A DNA stretch of 64,000 nucleotides, taken from contig NZ_FOHX01000003.1 in NCBI RefSeq assembly GCF_900111685.1, positions 440,960 to 504,959 on the forward strand, written 5' to 3'. The position numbers were made by a program, and so were the translations under genes. This document shows, piece by piece, positions 28,339 to 35,458 of the stretch. How positions within the stretch are numbered: position 1 is the stretch's first letter; the number at the start of each line of letters is the position of its first letter. The notes under the pieces were generated by a model. It had not been told where the DNA came from. It saw only the letters and a program-made list of their open reading frames with translations, and made no database searches. Origin of the DNA: Nonomuraea wenchangensis. GTDB lineage: Bacteria; Actinomycetota; Actinomycetes; Streptosporangiales; Streptosporangiaceae.

Positions 28339-28905
28339 TTGGAAGCGTTCTGGATCAGTCTCGTCGCCATCTTCGTGGCCGAGCTCGGCGACAAGAGCCA
28401 GCTCATGGCGATGACCTTCGCCACCCGTTTCAAGACCTCCACCGTGCTCCTGGGCATCACCATCGCGACGACCGTCGTACACCTGTTGAGCGTCGCCGTG
28501 GGCGGCCTGCTCGGCAGCGCCCTCCCGACCACGGCCATCTCCATCGTGGCCGGCGTGGCATTCCTCGGCTTCGCCGTGTGGACGCTGCGCGGCGACGAGC
28601 TGACCGAGGACGAGTCCAAGAAGGCCCAGCGCACCACCAGGAACGCGCTGATCGCGGTGACCGTGGCGTTCTTCCTGAGCGAGCTGGGCGACAAGACCAT
28701 GCTGGCCACGATCACCCTGGCCACGCAGCACGGCTGGGTCGGCACCTGGATCGGCTCGACGGTCGGCATGGTGGCCGCCGACGCCCTCGCCATCCTCGTG
28801 GGCCGCATGCTCGGCCGCCACCTCCCGGAGAAGGCCATCCGCTACGGCGCCGCGGCCGCCTTCGCCATCTTCGGCATCGTCCTCCTGGCCGAGGCCCTGA
28901 TGTGA
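28339..28905 (+). CDS. GDT1/TMEM165-family (UPF0016) cation exporter, probably Mn2+
   Basis: A 188-aa protein with six hydrophobic helices and two copies of the family motif E-x-G-D-K-S/T: AELGDKSQLMAMTFATRF near the start and SELGDKTMLATITLATQHGW in the second half. The family moves Mn2+ or Ca2+ out of the cytoplasm. TTG at 28339 is chosen because GGAAGAGGA stands just upstream; TTG at 28321 is the alternative. The Mn2+-type riboswitch in its leader strongly supports a role in Mn2+ detoxification. Confidence 0.9.
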   Translation: MEAFWISLVAIFVAELGDKSQLMAMTFATRFKTSTVLLGITIATTVVHLLSVAVGGLLGSALPTTAISIVAGVAFLGFAVWTLRGDELTEDESKKAQRTTRNALIAVTVAFFLSELGDKTMLATITLATQHGWVGTWIGSTVGMVAADALAILVGRMLGRHLPEKAIRYGAAAAFAIFGIVLLAEALM

Positions 28906-29102
28906 GCGTGATGTCGTGTGGTAGCGCGCGACGCTCCAGGCTCCGTGCGCCAGACCGCCTCGACCACCTTCCGGGTGCGGCCGGCGCGCGAACACGCTCC
29001 GGCCGCCTTCGCCGTCGTCCTCGCCTGGGTGCAGAAAAGCCAGGCCAGCAGCTCCCCCTGAAACGGAGCGCATAGCAGTGGAAGCAAGACGGGTGGCGGC
29101 TG

Positions 29103-29138
29103 TTGCGTAACCTGAGACGTAGCTTGCAGCTTACGCAA
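29103..29138. repeat. inverted repeat at the edge of the accessory region
   Basis: TTGCGTAA (29103-29110) and TTACGCAA (29131-29138) form perfect 8-bp arms 20 nt apart. The repeat lies just after the stop of the nuclease-like gene, in 239 bp (28906-29144) where I see no supported gene. It could be a weak terminator, a protein site, or a trace of a recombination boundary. Confidence 0.4.
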
Positions 29139-29144
29139 GTCCCG

Positions 29145-29921
29145 TCAATCACGTGCGTCGTCTCCTGCGTTCAGCAGCTCCGCGATGCCTTCCCGAAGCG
29201 CGGCGGCATCGTTCCTCGTACCCCAGGTGACGAGGCGGAGGGAGGAACGCAGGGACGCCGCGTACGTTTGCGCCGGCTCGCTGAACCCGTTCCTGGCGAC
29301 GACCAGCAGCGCCGCAGGGACGGGGAACGAGTCCGCCACCCGCGCGTGCCATCCCATGAGCTCGCGGAGGCGACTTTCCTCCACCTTGCGCGTCAGCGCC
29401 GCCACTTCGATGAAGACCATCTTCCTGGCGTTGCTGAAGACGAAGTCCACCTCTCTGGGTTGGTCAGGGAACAGGCGGCTTCCGCCCGCTTCGAAGACGC
29501 GTCCCAGGTCATCCATTCGGCGAAGCGCCGCGAACACCTGGTGCTCGAACGTGAGCGCCTCCATGGAGTAGACGAAGCCCTCACTGACCTGCTGCCCGCA
29601 AACCCGCGCCGCGCCGAACGCGAGCCCGACCGCGTGGCTCTGGTCGACCTCTACCAGCGTGCGTAGGCTCTGGACGGACCGCTCCTCGTCGCTCACCACA
29701 GTGGTCCGGCTCAGGGGAAAGCCCAGTTCGAGATCCAGCATGGCGGCCTGGACGAGCCTGTAGGCCTCCGCTCGCGAGGCTGCCAGGCGCGGCGGGACCG
29801 CGATCATCAGGCGCCACTCGTCGGCTTCCACCAGATGTGCCCACAGGGCGGTGCTGACGGGGAAGCCCCGGTCGTTCAACTCCTGGAGCAGCCGGGCACC
29901 GCCGTCGATGTCTCGCTTCAC
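29145..29921 (-). CDS. unknown fusion protein with PD-(D/E)XK nuclease-like core
   Basis: A 258-aa protein from GTG at 29921, whose GTGA overlaps the HEPN stop by 4 nt. Residues 1-120 (MKRDIDGGARLLQELNDRGF, ALWAHLVEADEWRLMIAVPP) resemble small proteins of unknown function commonly encoded beside HEPN genes. Residues 126-215 look like a restriction-endonuclease-type core: FEHQVFAALRR, then REVDFVFSNARKMVFIEVAA, with Asp159 and Glu172 placed as in D-x(n)-E-x-K but Ala174 where Lys would stand. The missing Lys may mean altered or lost catalysis. Function not established; a defence or toxin role is inferred from the company it keeps. Confidence 0.6.
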   Translation of the reverse strand: MKRDIDGGARLLQELNDRGFPVSTALWAHLVEADEWRLMIAVPPRLAASRAEAYRLVQAAMLDLELGFPLSRTTVVSDEERSVQSLRTLVEVDQSHAVGLAFGAARVCGQQVSEGFVYSMEALTFEHQVFAALRRMDDLGRVFEAGGSRLFPDQPREVDFVFSNARKMVFIEVAALTRKVEESRLRELMGWHARVADSFPVPAALLVVARNGFSEPAQTYAASLRSSLRLVTWGTRNDAAALREGIAELLNAGDDARD

Positions 29922-30298
29922 CAGTTTCGTCTCACCCACGGAAGCACCCCATGTCCGCGTTGGCTGATGGCTTTGTAGAGGTTCCTCGCCTCGCTCTCGT
30001 TCCAGACCCTATAGCGGCTGCTTTCGTTCCAGTCCTTGACGATCGACCAGTTGGCGGCAAAGGCCGGATCGGAGCTTTCCTGTACGGCTAGCGCGCCCTT
30101 GAGGTCGGCCAGGTTGACGAGCTTGGCGAGGTCATGGGTGTGTCCGTCTTTGACGAGCTGAAGATCCGGCATGCAGTATTGGCGGAATTCGCGTGCGATG
30201 CACACCTTGAGTCCGCACTCAACCGCATATCCTGCCAAATAGTATGCTCCCGACCATTCTTTATGATCCAGCAGGATGCGTGCCTCGCGTATGCGCAT
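29918..30298 (-). CDS. HEPN-domain protein
   Basis: A 126-aa protein from ATG at 30298, with the HEPN core RIREARILLDHKEWSGAYYL followed by AGYAVECGLKVCIAREF, and later HTHDLAKLVNL. The conserved-looking sequence continues upstream (SAADFRLITRM), so the true start may be CTG at 30334, which has AAAGGA 6 nt before it. The RNase motif R-x(4-6)-H of toxic HEPN proteins is not evident. Middle gene of a three-gene minus-strand operon, overlapping the nuclease-like gene. Confidence 0.75.
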   Translation of the reverse strand: MRIREARILLDHKEWSGAYYLAGYAVECGLKVCIAREFRQYCMPDLQLVKDGHTHDLAKLVNLADLKGALAVQESSDPAFAANWSIVKDWNESSRYRVWNESEARNLYKAISQRGHGVLPWVRRNW

Positions 30299-30306
30299 CC
30301 GCGTGA

Positions 30307-30693
30307 TCAGGCGGAAGTCCGCTGCTGATGCCAGTTCTGTTCCTTTCCCTTGCAGGCGTTGGAGAGCGAGTGCAGAGCCTCGATGAGTCCGGCCGGGTTG
30401 TGGAAGGCGAGTTGACCGAGGAGCTCTGCGAGGTAATCCGCCTCGCTCAACGCGAGGTCGAGCCACGCGGGCCTCAAATTCGAGATGGTGGGTCCGTAGG
30501 TGATGCGTATGGACGGTTCAGCGGGTTGGGCGTGCCTGTGTTCTTCTTGACGGCACACAAGGGTCAGCACATGAGTGGGGGTTGAAAAGTCCATCTTTTC
30601 GCTGATGTGTTCACGGCTGGTCTCTGTGGTCAGATGGCGAATGCGGCACCATGCCAGGCGATCACACGGTCCCGAAGGTATATTTCTGTCCAC
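30307..30693 (-). CDS. unknown 128-aa protein, first gene of the HEPN operon
   Basis: GTG at 30693 has a perfect AGGAG 7 nt upstream (minus strand of CTCCT at 30701-30705). The protein has a Cys/His-containing N-terminal half (CDRLAWCRIRHL, LTLVCRQEEHRHA) and a helical C-terminal half (RPAWLDLALSEADYLAELLG, GLIEALHSLSNAC). No family is recognised. It ends 8 nt before the HEPN ATG and overlaps the possible CTG start. ATG at 30594 would give a 95-aa form. Base composition is less GC-rich than the flanks. Confidence 0.55.
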   Translation of the reverse strand: MDRNIPSGPCDRLAWCRIRHLTTETSREHISEKMDFSTPTHVLTLVCRQEEHRHAQPAEPSIRITYGPTISNLRPAWLDLALSEADYLAELLGQLAFHNPAGLIEALHSLSNACKGKEQNWHQQRTSA

Positions 30694-30726
30694 GATCTGT
30701 CTCCTGATATCCGCAGGAAGTGGATC

Positions 30727-30764
30727 TAGGTCCCGTCGGGTGGTGGTGCACCGGGCGGGACCTA
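30727..30764 (-). other. 5'-UTR hairpin of the HEPN operon
   Basis: TAGGTCCCG (30727-30735) pairs with CGGGACCTA (30756-30764), and inside it GGTG (30742-30745) pairs with CACC (30749-30752). The hairpin lies between the palindromic operator and the first start codon, so it would be in the operon leader. It may be an attenuator or a stability element. Confidence 0.5.
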
Positions 30765-30768
30765 CCAT

Positions 30769-30796
30769 CGATACAGAGTATCGATACTCTGTATCG
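30769..30796. promoter_or_regulatory. 28-bp perfect palindrome made of two 13-bp dyads
   Basis: The site reads C, then GATAC-AGA-GTATC (30770-30782), then GATAC-TCT-GTATC (30783-30795), then G. Each 13-mer is a dyad and the whole is a perfect 28-bp palindrome. It lies between the HEPN operon (start 75 nt away) and the small plus-strand gene (start 57 nt away), so one regulator could control both. Similar sites stand in front of genes of actinomycete integrative elements controlled by GntR-like repressors; that link is from memory and untested. No such repressor is encoded nearby. Confidence 0.75.
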
Positions 30797-30852
30797 GCAA
30801 CGTTAGCCCCTGTCTCTCGGCGGCGCAACAGCCTTTCGATACCTTGTTGCGT

Positions 30853-31086
30853 ATGGCGACTGACATCGACCCTTTGGATGCGCTCGCGGAGAGCACGCGC
30901 CGTTACCGCGAGACGGAGCGGGCGCACGAGAAGTCGCGTGACGCCGTGGTCGAATGCATCGTGACGGCGCTCAAGGCCGGCAAGCGTCCCACCGACGTGG
31001 CCGCGCGCTCGCCGTTCACCGACGCGTACGTACGGCGGCTGGCCAGGGAGAACGGGATCCAGGCACAACCACGTCAAAGAGGGTGA
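30853..31086 (+). CDS. small HTH-like protein resembling those of actinomycete integrative elements
   Basis: A 77-aa protein: MATDIDPLDALAESTRRYRE, a coiled-coil-like helix, then VECIVTALKAGKRPTDVAAR and SPFTDAYVRRLARENGI, which looks like a helix-turn-helix. Proteins of this design commonly accompany replication and transfer genes of actinomycete integrative and conjugative elements, but no such genes are present here. It faces the palindrome at 30769-30796. TTG at 30844 is an alternative start. Confidence 0.6.
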   Translation: MATDIDPLDALAESTRRYRETERAHEKSRDAVVECIVTALKAGKRPTDVAARSPFTDAYVRRLARENGIQAQPRQRG

Positions 31087-31088
31087 CA

Positions 31089-31139
31089 GGGAACGCCGTT
31101 GACCAGGACGAGCCGGGCGGCCTGAGCCTGCTGGCGAAG
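31089..31139 (-). pseudogene. remnant of a SigJ/ECF41-like sigma factor gene
   Basis: Bases 31089-31127 match 31923-31961, inside the intact sigma gene, at 37 of 39 positions. Read on the minus strand the fragment gives ELRQQAQAARLVLVNGVP against FFAGRAQAARLALVDGVP of the intact protein. No further sigma sequence surrounds it. It is a leftover of a paralogous gene or of a partial duplication. Confidence 0.7.
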
Positions 31140-31261
31140 CTCTGATCCATCGGCGGGCCCGAGATCGAACAGCTTGGCGGCCCGTTGATGCAGTCGCTGG
31201 CGGAGCGGCGGCGTCGCGGGCACAATGCCGCTGTCGATCATGCGCACAGAGAGGCAGCCCC

Positions 31262-31759
31262 ATGCCCCGTAGTCGCCATCTGCGATGGTGGCTGGCCGCG
31301 CTGGTGATGTGCGTGCTGAGCTTCCTGTCTCTCTGGCTGCCGTCCTTCTTCGAGGGGGACGGGGCTGCCGGTTGCGCCGGCTACTACCCGCTTCCGTTCG
31401 GCTTGGCGGAGCTTTGGGACGATCTGCAGTGGACGTGGCTCCGGCTGCGTGAGCCCGTGATCGAACACATGGTGGTCCTCAACGGCCTGCCGTCCGTTAG
31501 CGCACTGCTGTCGGCCCTTGTCGCCGCCTGGGCGAGGTGGCCGCTCAGCACTGCGGTGGGGTCGCTCGCCGTTCTGGTCGTGGCGGTGGTCGGGCTCGAC
31601 TGGGTGTTCATGGCGTTCTCGTACTTCATGCTGCTCGGCTGCGCGGGCTGGGAGGGACGGGTGCTGTGGATGCTGTGGCGTCTGCTGCCGGTGGTCGGGT
31701 ACGGCAGCGCGATCGTCCTGCTGGTCGTGGGGATGCGGACCCATCGGCGTACTCGGTGA
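31262..31759 (+). CDS. hypothetical membrane protein
   Basis: A 165-aa protein with four hydrophobic segments: WLAALVMCVLSFLSLWL, SALLSALVAAWA, VGSLAVLVVAVVGLDWVFMA, and PVVGYGSAIVLLVVGM. Trp is unusually frequent. It starts with ATG at 31262, with AGGCAGCC close upstream. No family is recognised; it is convergent with the sigma gene, 7 nt apart. Confidence 0.6.
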   Translation: MPRSRHLRWWLAALVMCVLSFLSLWLPSFFEGDGAAGCAGYYPLPFGLAELWDDLQWTWLRLREPVIEHMVVLNGLPSVSALLSALVAAWARWPLSTAVGSLAVLVVAVVGLDWVFMAFSYFMLLGCAGWEGRVLWMLWRLLPVVGYGSAIVLLVVGMRTHRRTR

Positions 31760-31766
31760 GGGCCGC

Positions 31767-32630
31767 TCATCGCCGTTCCTTGTCGTCGGCGTGGAGAAAG
31801 ACGATGTCGAGGTCCCGGAGCCGGTCCGGGTCGGTGTCGATGGTGATATGGGTGATCTTCCCGTTGCTCACGGTGAAGGTGAAGACGGCCTTCGACCGGC
31901 CGCGATGCGACCAGACGGCCGCGGGAACGCCGTCGACCAGGGCGAGCCGGGCGGCCTGAGCTCGGCCGGCGAAGAACGACGCGACCGCGTGGGCGCCCCG
32001 GACCTCAAGGGCCACGGCGTCCGGATCGAGCAGGTCGAGCAGGGCGGTGAAGTCGCCGCTACGGGAGGCGGCGAGGAAGGCGGCGACGATGTCCCGCTTC
32101 GCCGACCGTGCGGCCTCGGACGCGTCCGCCGCGCCCTGCACCCGGCGCCGGGCCCTGCTGGCGAGTTGTCTGGCCGCGGCCGGGGAACGGTCGAGGATGG
32201 CGCCGATCTCGCCGAACGACACGGCGAAGACGTCGTGCAGGACGAACGCGAGCCGTTCGGCGGGCGTGAGCGTGTCCAGCACCACCATCAGCGCGACACC
32301 GACCGAATCGGCGAGCAGCGCCTCGTCCTCGGGGCCGGCCCGGTCGGCCGGACGAGTGTCCGGGGGCGGCTCGGGCGGCAGCGCGCCGACCGAGTCCTCA
32401 CGCCGGGACCGGCGTGCCTCAAGCATGTTCAGGCAGACCCGGGCCGTGATCGTGGTGAGCCAGCCGGCCATGTTCTCCACCTGGCCGGTGTCGGCGCGGC
32501 TGACCCGCAGCCACGTCTCCTGCACCGCGTCCTCGGCCTCGCCGGGTGAGCCGAGCATCCGGTGGGCCACCGCGCGCAAGCGGTCCCGATGCTCGGCGAA
32601 CCGCTCGCTCAGCCAGTCCTGCTCGACCAT
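31767..32630 (-). CDS. ECF sigma factor, SigJ/ECF41-like, with SnoaL-like C-terminal domain
   Basis: A 287-aa protein. Sigma-2 region: HRDRLRAVAHRMLGSPGEAE with DAVQETWLRVSR; linker with LPPEPPPDTRP (cf. WLPEP in ECF41); sigma-4: LTPAERLAFVLHDVFAVSFG, EIGAILDRSPAAARQLASRA. The C-terminal 105 residues are a SnoaL-like domain (LLDLLDPDAVALEVRGAHAV) ending in DTDPDRLRDLD, like the NPDKL motif of ECF41. In that group the C-terminal domain, not a separate anti-sigma factor, sets activity. The DGGGK motif is not intact. A matching promoter lies just upstream, so it probably controls itself. Confidence 0.88.
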   Translation of the reverse strand: MVEQDWLSERFAEHRDRLRAVAHRMLGSPGEAEDAVQETWLRVSRADTGQVENMAGWLTTITARVCLNMLEARRSRREDSVGALPPEPPPDTRPADRAGPEDEALLADSVGVALMVVLDTLTPAERLAFVLHDVFAVSFGEIGAILDRSPAAARQLASRARRRVQGAADASEAARSAKRDIVAAFLAASRSGDFTALLDLLDPDAVALEVRGAHAVASFFAGRAQAARLALVDGVPAAVWSHRGRSKAVFTFTVSNGKITHITIDTDPDRLRDLDIVFLHADDKERR

Positions 32631-32631
32631 G

Positions 32632-32658
32632 TGTCACATTCCTCCGTCTCGGCCTGTC
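32632..32658 (+). promoter_or_regulatory. ECF41-type promoter toward the VOC gene
   Basis: TGTCACA (32632-32638), 16 nt, TGTC (32655-32658). This matches the published ECF41 promoter pattern TGTCACA-N16-CGTC except for the first base of the -10. It points to the VOC-family gene starting at 32729. Confidence 0.6.
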
Positions 32659-32667
32659 ATACGAAAT

Positions 32668-32694
32668 GACCGGCGAATCCACGCTGATGTGACA
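32668..32694 (-). promoter_or_regulatory. ECF41-type promoter toward the sigma gene itself
   Basis: On the minus strand, TGTCACA (32694-32688), 16 nt, GGTC (32671-32668). It points to the sigma gene start at 32630, indicating autoregulation. It faces the plus-strand promoter, so transcripts from the two would overlap. Confidence 0.6.
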
Positions 32695-32728
32695 TCCGGT
32701 CCCATACGCTACGAACAGGGGATACACC

Positions 32729-33142
32729 ATGAAAGCGCACGTGAGCTCGATCCTGCTCGGTGTCCAGGACATGGAGCGGGCCAAGCGGTTCTACACGGAC
32801 GGCCTCGGCTGGAAGATCAAGAACGACTACGGCATCTCGGTCTTCTTCGAGTCGGACGGAGCCTCGCCTGTCGGCTTCTACGCCCGCGACGGCCTCGCCG
32901 ACATGGTGGGAACGAGCCGGGACGGCAGCGGCTTCAGCGGGCTTGTCCTCACCTACGTCGTCCGCAGCGAGGCCCGGGTCGACGAGATCATGGTCGAGGC
33001 CGAGAAGGCCGGCGCCACGGTGCTCAAGCCCGCCGGCGCTCTGCCGTGGGGCGGCTACGGCGGCACCTTCGCCGACCCGGACGGCTACATCTGGAGCCTC
33101 GGCTACAGCGCCCAGGGCACGGACCAGCCCTACGCGGAGTAG
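32729..33142 (+). CDS. VOC-family (glyoxalase/bleomycin-resistance-like) protein
   Basis: A 137-aa protein with the two beta-alpha-beta-beta-beta halves of the VOC fold: SILLGVQDMERAKRFYTDGL with GWKIKNDYGISVFFES, and VEAEKAGATVLKPAGALPWG with GTFADPDGYIWSLGY. It could be a metal-dependent isomerase/dioxygenase or a binding protein. It is divergent from the ECF sigma gene with a matching promoter, so it is the likely target. Confidence 0.87.
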   Translation: MKAHVSSILLGVQDMERAKRFYTDGLGWKIKNDYGISVFFESDGASPVGFYARDGLADMVGTSRDGSGFSGLVLTYVVRSEARVDEIMVEAEKAGATVLKPAGALPWGGYGGTFADPDGYIWSLGYSAQGTDQPYAE

Positions 33143-33186
33143 CCCGGCAAAGGGGAGCACGTCGTGAAGTCCCGCCGCCCGTGACT

Positions 33187-33981
33187 TCAGTGGCCTTGGA
33201 CGTCGAAGACGGTCTTGGAGAAGTCGCGGGCAGCGAGGTGGTCCCGGCGTATGCCCCAGATGAGGTGCGCCCCGTCTCCCCAGATCATGTGGTCCGTCTC
33301 GTCCAGTTGCAGGAGCAGCGCCCACTGGCGGGCCTCGGCGTGGAACGACTCCTCGCCGTACCAGCCCGCACCCTGACGTTGGGCGGCAACGGCCTCGAAC
33401 GGCACCTGCAGCACCATGGCGTGGCCGCCGACCTGGTGCCGTGAGCCATGGTGGCGTCGCTCGTACTCGCCGATCACTTCCATGAACTCCCGCCCGGCCG
33501 ACACATGCCTCCACACCGCCTCGAACGCCGCCAAGTCGCCGCCAAAGGCTTCAGCGAGCTCCGGCTGGACATTGTCCGGCCAGGTGAGCACGGTTCGTGC
33601 GGTGAGCAGCTCCTCCGGATGAGCCCAGCCTTCAGACTGCCGAAGCGTGGGCGTCCCGGCGGGCACATGGATCACGGCATCGCCGTCGCCCTCGAACTCG
33701 ACGAAGAACAGCAGCGCGCCGTCCCCGGGCAGCTCGATGTCGACCTCATGCCTGGCCAGTCGTGCGCAGTCGAGAGTGGCGACGAGCGACAGCGGCCGCG
33801 AACTCGGCCCGACCGGCCAAGGCACACCTTCCGGCAGGTCCGCGGCTCCGCCCAGTCGCCCGACCACCGGCTGGTCATCCTGAGCGATCGACAGCTGGAT
33901 CGCCGGACGTAACAGCGCGAGCAGCCGGTCGGCGGTGTCGGCGGGAAGATGGGCTCGGGCGAGGTCGGCGAAGGTCGTCAT
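33187..33981 (-). CDS. YwqG-like (DUF1963) protein
   Basis: A 264-aa protein of the YwqG/DUF1963 type: GRLGGAADLPEGVPWPVG, LSLVATLDCARLARHEVDIE, LPGDGALLFFVEFEG, and the C-terminal WALLLQLDETDHMIWGDGAH with LIWGIRRDHLAARDFS. Function of the family is unknown; cytoplasmic, no signal sequence. Confidence 0.85.
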   Translation of the reverse strand: MTTFADLARAHLPADTADRLLALLRPAIQLSIAQDDQPVVGRLGGAADLPEGVPWPVGPSSRPLSLVATLDCARLARHEVDIELPGDGALLFFVEFEGDGDAVIHVPAGTPTLRQSEGWAHPEELLTARTVLTWPDNVQPELAEAFGGDLAAFEAVWRHVSAGREFMEVIGEYERRHHGSRHQVGGHAMVLQVPFEAVAAQRQGAGWYGEESFHAEARQWALLLQLDETDHMIWGDGAHLIWGIRRDHLAARDFSKTVFDVQGH

Positions 33982-34090
33982 GCTCGGAAAGCGTGCCAGG
34001 GTGCACCGACATTCAGTCCCCTTGAGACCGTTCCGTCAGTGCCCTGCATCAGGCTGGGGACAGCGGCGCTCCACGTCCGTACGGCGGCAC

Positions 34091-35362
34091 TCAGCGGTCT
34101 TCCATGGCGCAGCCAAGGTCCGCGGATCTGGCCTGCCAGGCGTGCTCCTCGTCGTGCCAGCCCTGGGTACGCGCCGCCTGCACCGCGAGTTCGATGACGG
34201 CTGGAGCGACGGCCACGTGGTTCTCCAATCGCCACCCCTCGTTCGAGGGCTTCCACAGGGTCCCGCGGCAACCGTCCTCGGCCGGAACCCTCGAACTCCA
34301 CCACTGCGCGGCGAGTTCGAGCGCGGCCCTGGGCCGGTGCAGTGCCAGGTGACAGCACATCCGATTGTGGACGTTGATTCCTGCCGGGGCGTAGCCCTGA
34401 CGGGCCGCTTTGCGTAGATGCCCAAGCGCGCGGGCAGGATCCACTGGTATCAGGCAGAAGCCCAGGTTGTTCCGCGACGGGGTGTCGTCGGGCCACTGCT
34501 GTACCGCGAATTCGAAGAGCGCCGCCGCCTCAGTGGCTCGCCCTTCCGCCAGCAGGTGGCGCGCGCGGTCGCTCATCTGGGCGAGCATGAACTCGGTCCG
34601 TGGCTCCGAGGGCGTCGGCTCCCAGTCGAGCGCGGTGCGGCGGGCGATCTCGTCGGTGAGCTCGGCGTACGACACGATGCGCTCTGCCATGACCCAGGCG
34701 GGGAACGTCATCGGCTGCAGATCATTGCGATAGCGATACTCGAGGAGCAGCGAGGACATGCTCCACGACTTCAGGTAGGTCTCGCTGAGCCGCTCGACGA
34801 GCCAGCGGTAGTGCACGACGACAGGCGAGTATGTCGGCTGCGGGAGATCTCCCGACCAGAACTCGTCCTCGCCGGGCACTTCGAGGCTTATCAGCTTGCG
34901 TAGCTCAGCGTGTCCTGCCCAGGCCAGGAGCCGGGGCGCAACCTTTTGCGCGGTCTCCTTCACCAGCGCCGTCAACTCGTCATCACGCTTGGGCGCGACG
35001 GCGGGAATGCGGAGCAGGGCCCGCCATCCGTCGATGTCCACGCCTGTTTCGGAGGTGTCCGAGTTCGCGGACGGCGGGAGGATGTAGTCGATCAGTAAGA
35101 CGCCGAGGGCCGGACCCAGGACGTCGCCGAGCATGCCGTAGCGGACGATGGCGTCGGCATCGAGACCCCGCTCCACCAATTCCTCCGCGGCGCCTTCGAA
35201 GGATCTGACGGCTTCATCACCGGTGGTGGTGAAGCGGCTGCGCAGGGCGTCCTGCATCTCTCGCAGCAAACTGGTGAGCCGCCAGCTTGTCCGCGAACCC
35301 GTGCGATCCTCGCAGAGCAGGATCTTGTTCGCGTCGAACGGCTCCGTAGCTTCCTCCAACAC
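34091..35362 (-). CDS. hypothetical protein with TPR-like C-terminal region
   Basis: About 423 aa from GTG at 35362 (weakly supported by GGAGG just before it). No enzymatic motif is seen. The middle is helical (TALVKETAQKVAPRLLAWAG, VVVHYRWLVERLSETYLKSW); the C-terminal third reads like tetratricopeptide or Sel1-type helix pairs (HLLAEGRATEAAALFEFAVQ, ARALGHLRKAARQGYAPAGI, LALHRPRAALELAAQWW). It is divergent from the toxin-antitoxin pair, with the palindrome 35418-35431 between them. Reading frame is long and gene-like, but the start is uncertain. Confidence 0.6.
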   Translation of the reverse strand: MLEEATEPFDANKILLCEDRTGSRTSWRLTSLLREMQDALRSRFTTTGDEAVRSFEGAAEELVERGLDADAIVRYGMLGDVLGPALGVLLIDYILPPSANSDTSETGVDIDGWRALLRIPAVAPKRDDELTALVKETAQKVAPRLLAWAGHAELRKLISLEVPGEDEFWSGDLPQPTYSPVVVHYRWLVERLSETYLKSWSMSSLLLEYRYRNDLQPMTFPAWVMAERIVSYAELTDEIARRTALDWEPTPSEPRTEFMLAQMSDRARHLLAEGRATEAAALFEFAVQQWPDDTPSRNNLGFCLIPVDPARALGHLRKAARQGYAPAGINVHNRMCCHLALHRPRAALELAAQWWSSRVPAEDGCRGTLWKPSNEGWRLENHVAVAPAVIELAVQAARTQGWHDEEHAWQARSADLGCAMEDR

Positions 35363-35417
35363 CCCTCCGCATGCCGAAGACCTGACTGAATAGTTACGCC
35401 CGTCGCCTGAACCTATG

Positions 35418-35431
35418 GGTAGGATCCTACC
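35418..35431. promoter_or_regulatory. palindromic operator of the toxin-antitoxin operon
   Basis: GGTAGGATCCTACC is a perfect 14-bp palindrome; with one mismatch it extends to 20 bp (35415-35434). It lies 28 nt upstream of the antitoxin start, where Phd-type antitoxins bind to repress their own operon. Confidence 0.6.
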
Positions 35432-35458
35432 TATGATCCTGGCAACCGGAGGGCTGCT

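Noticed and set aside
28842-29138. 98-aa minus-strand frame with several Cys and Arg residues
   Set aside because: Overlaps the end of the GDT1 gene, has no domain pattern, and its start lies inside an inverted repeat.
30328-30585. 85-aa plus-strand frame
   Set aside because: Antisense to the 128-aa first gene of the HEPN operon, which has a better ribosome site and sits in a packed operon.
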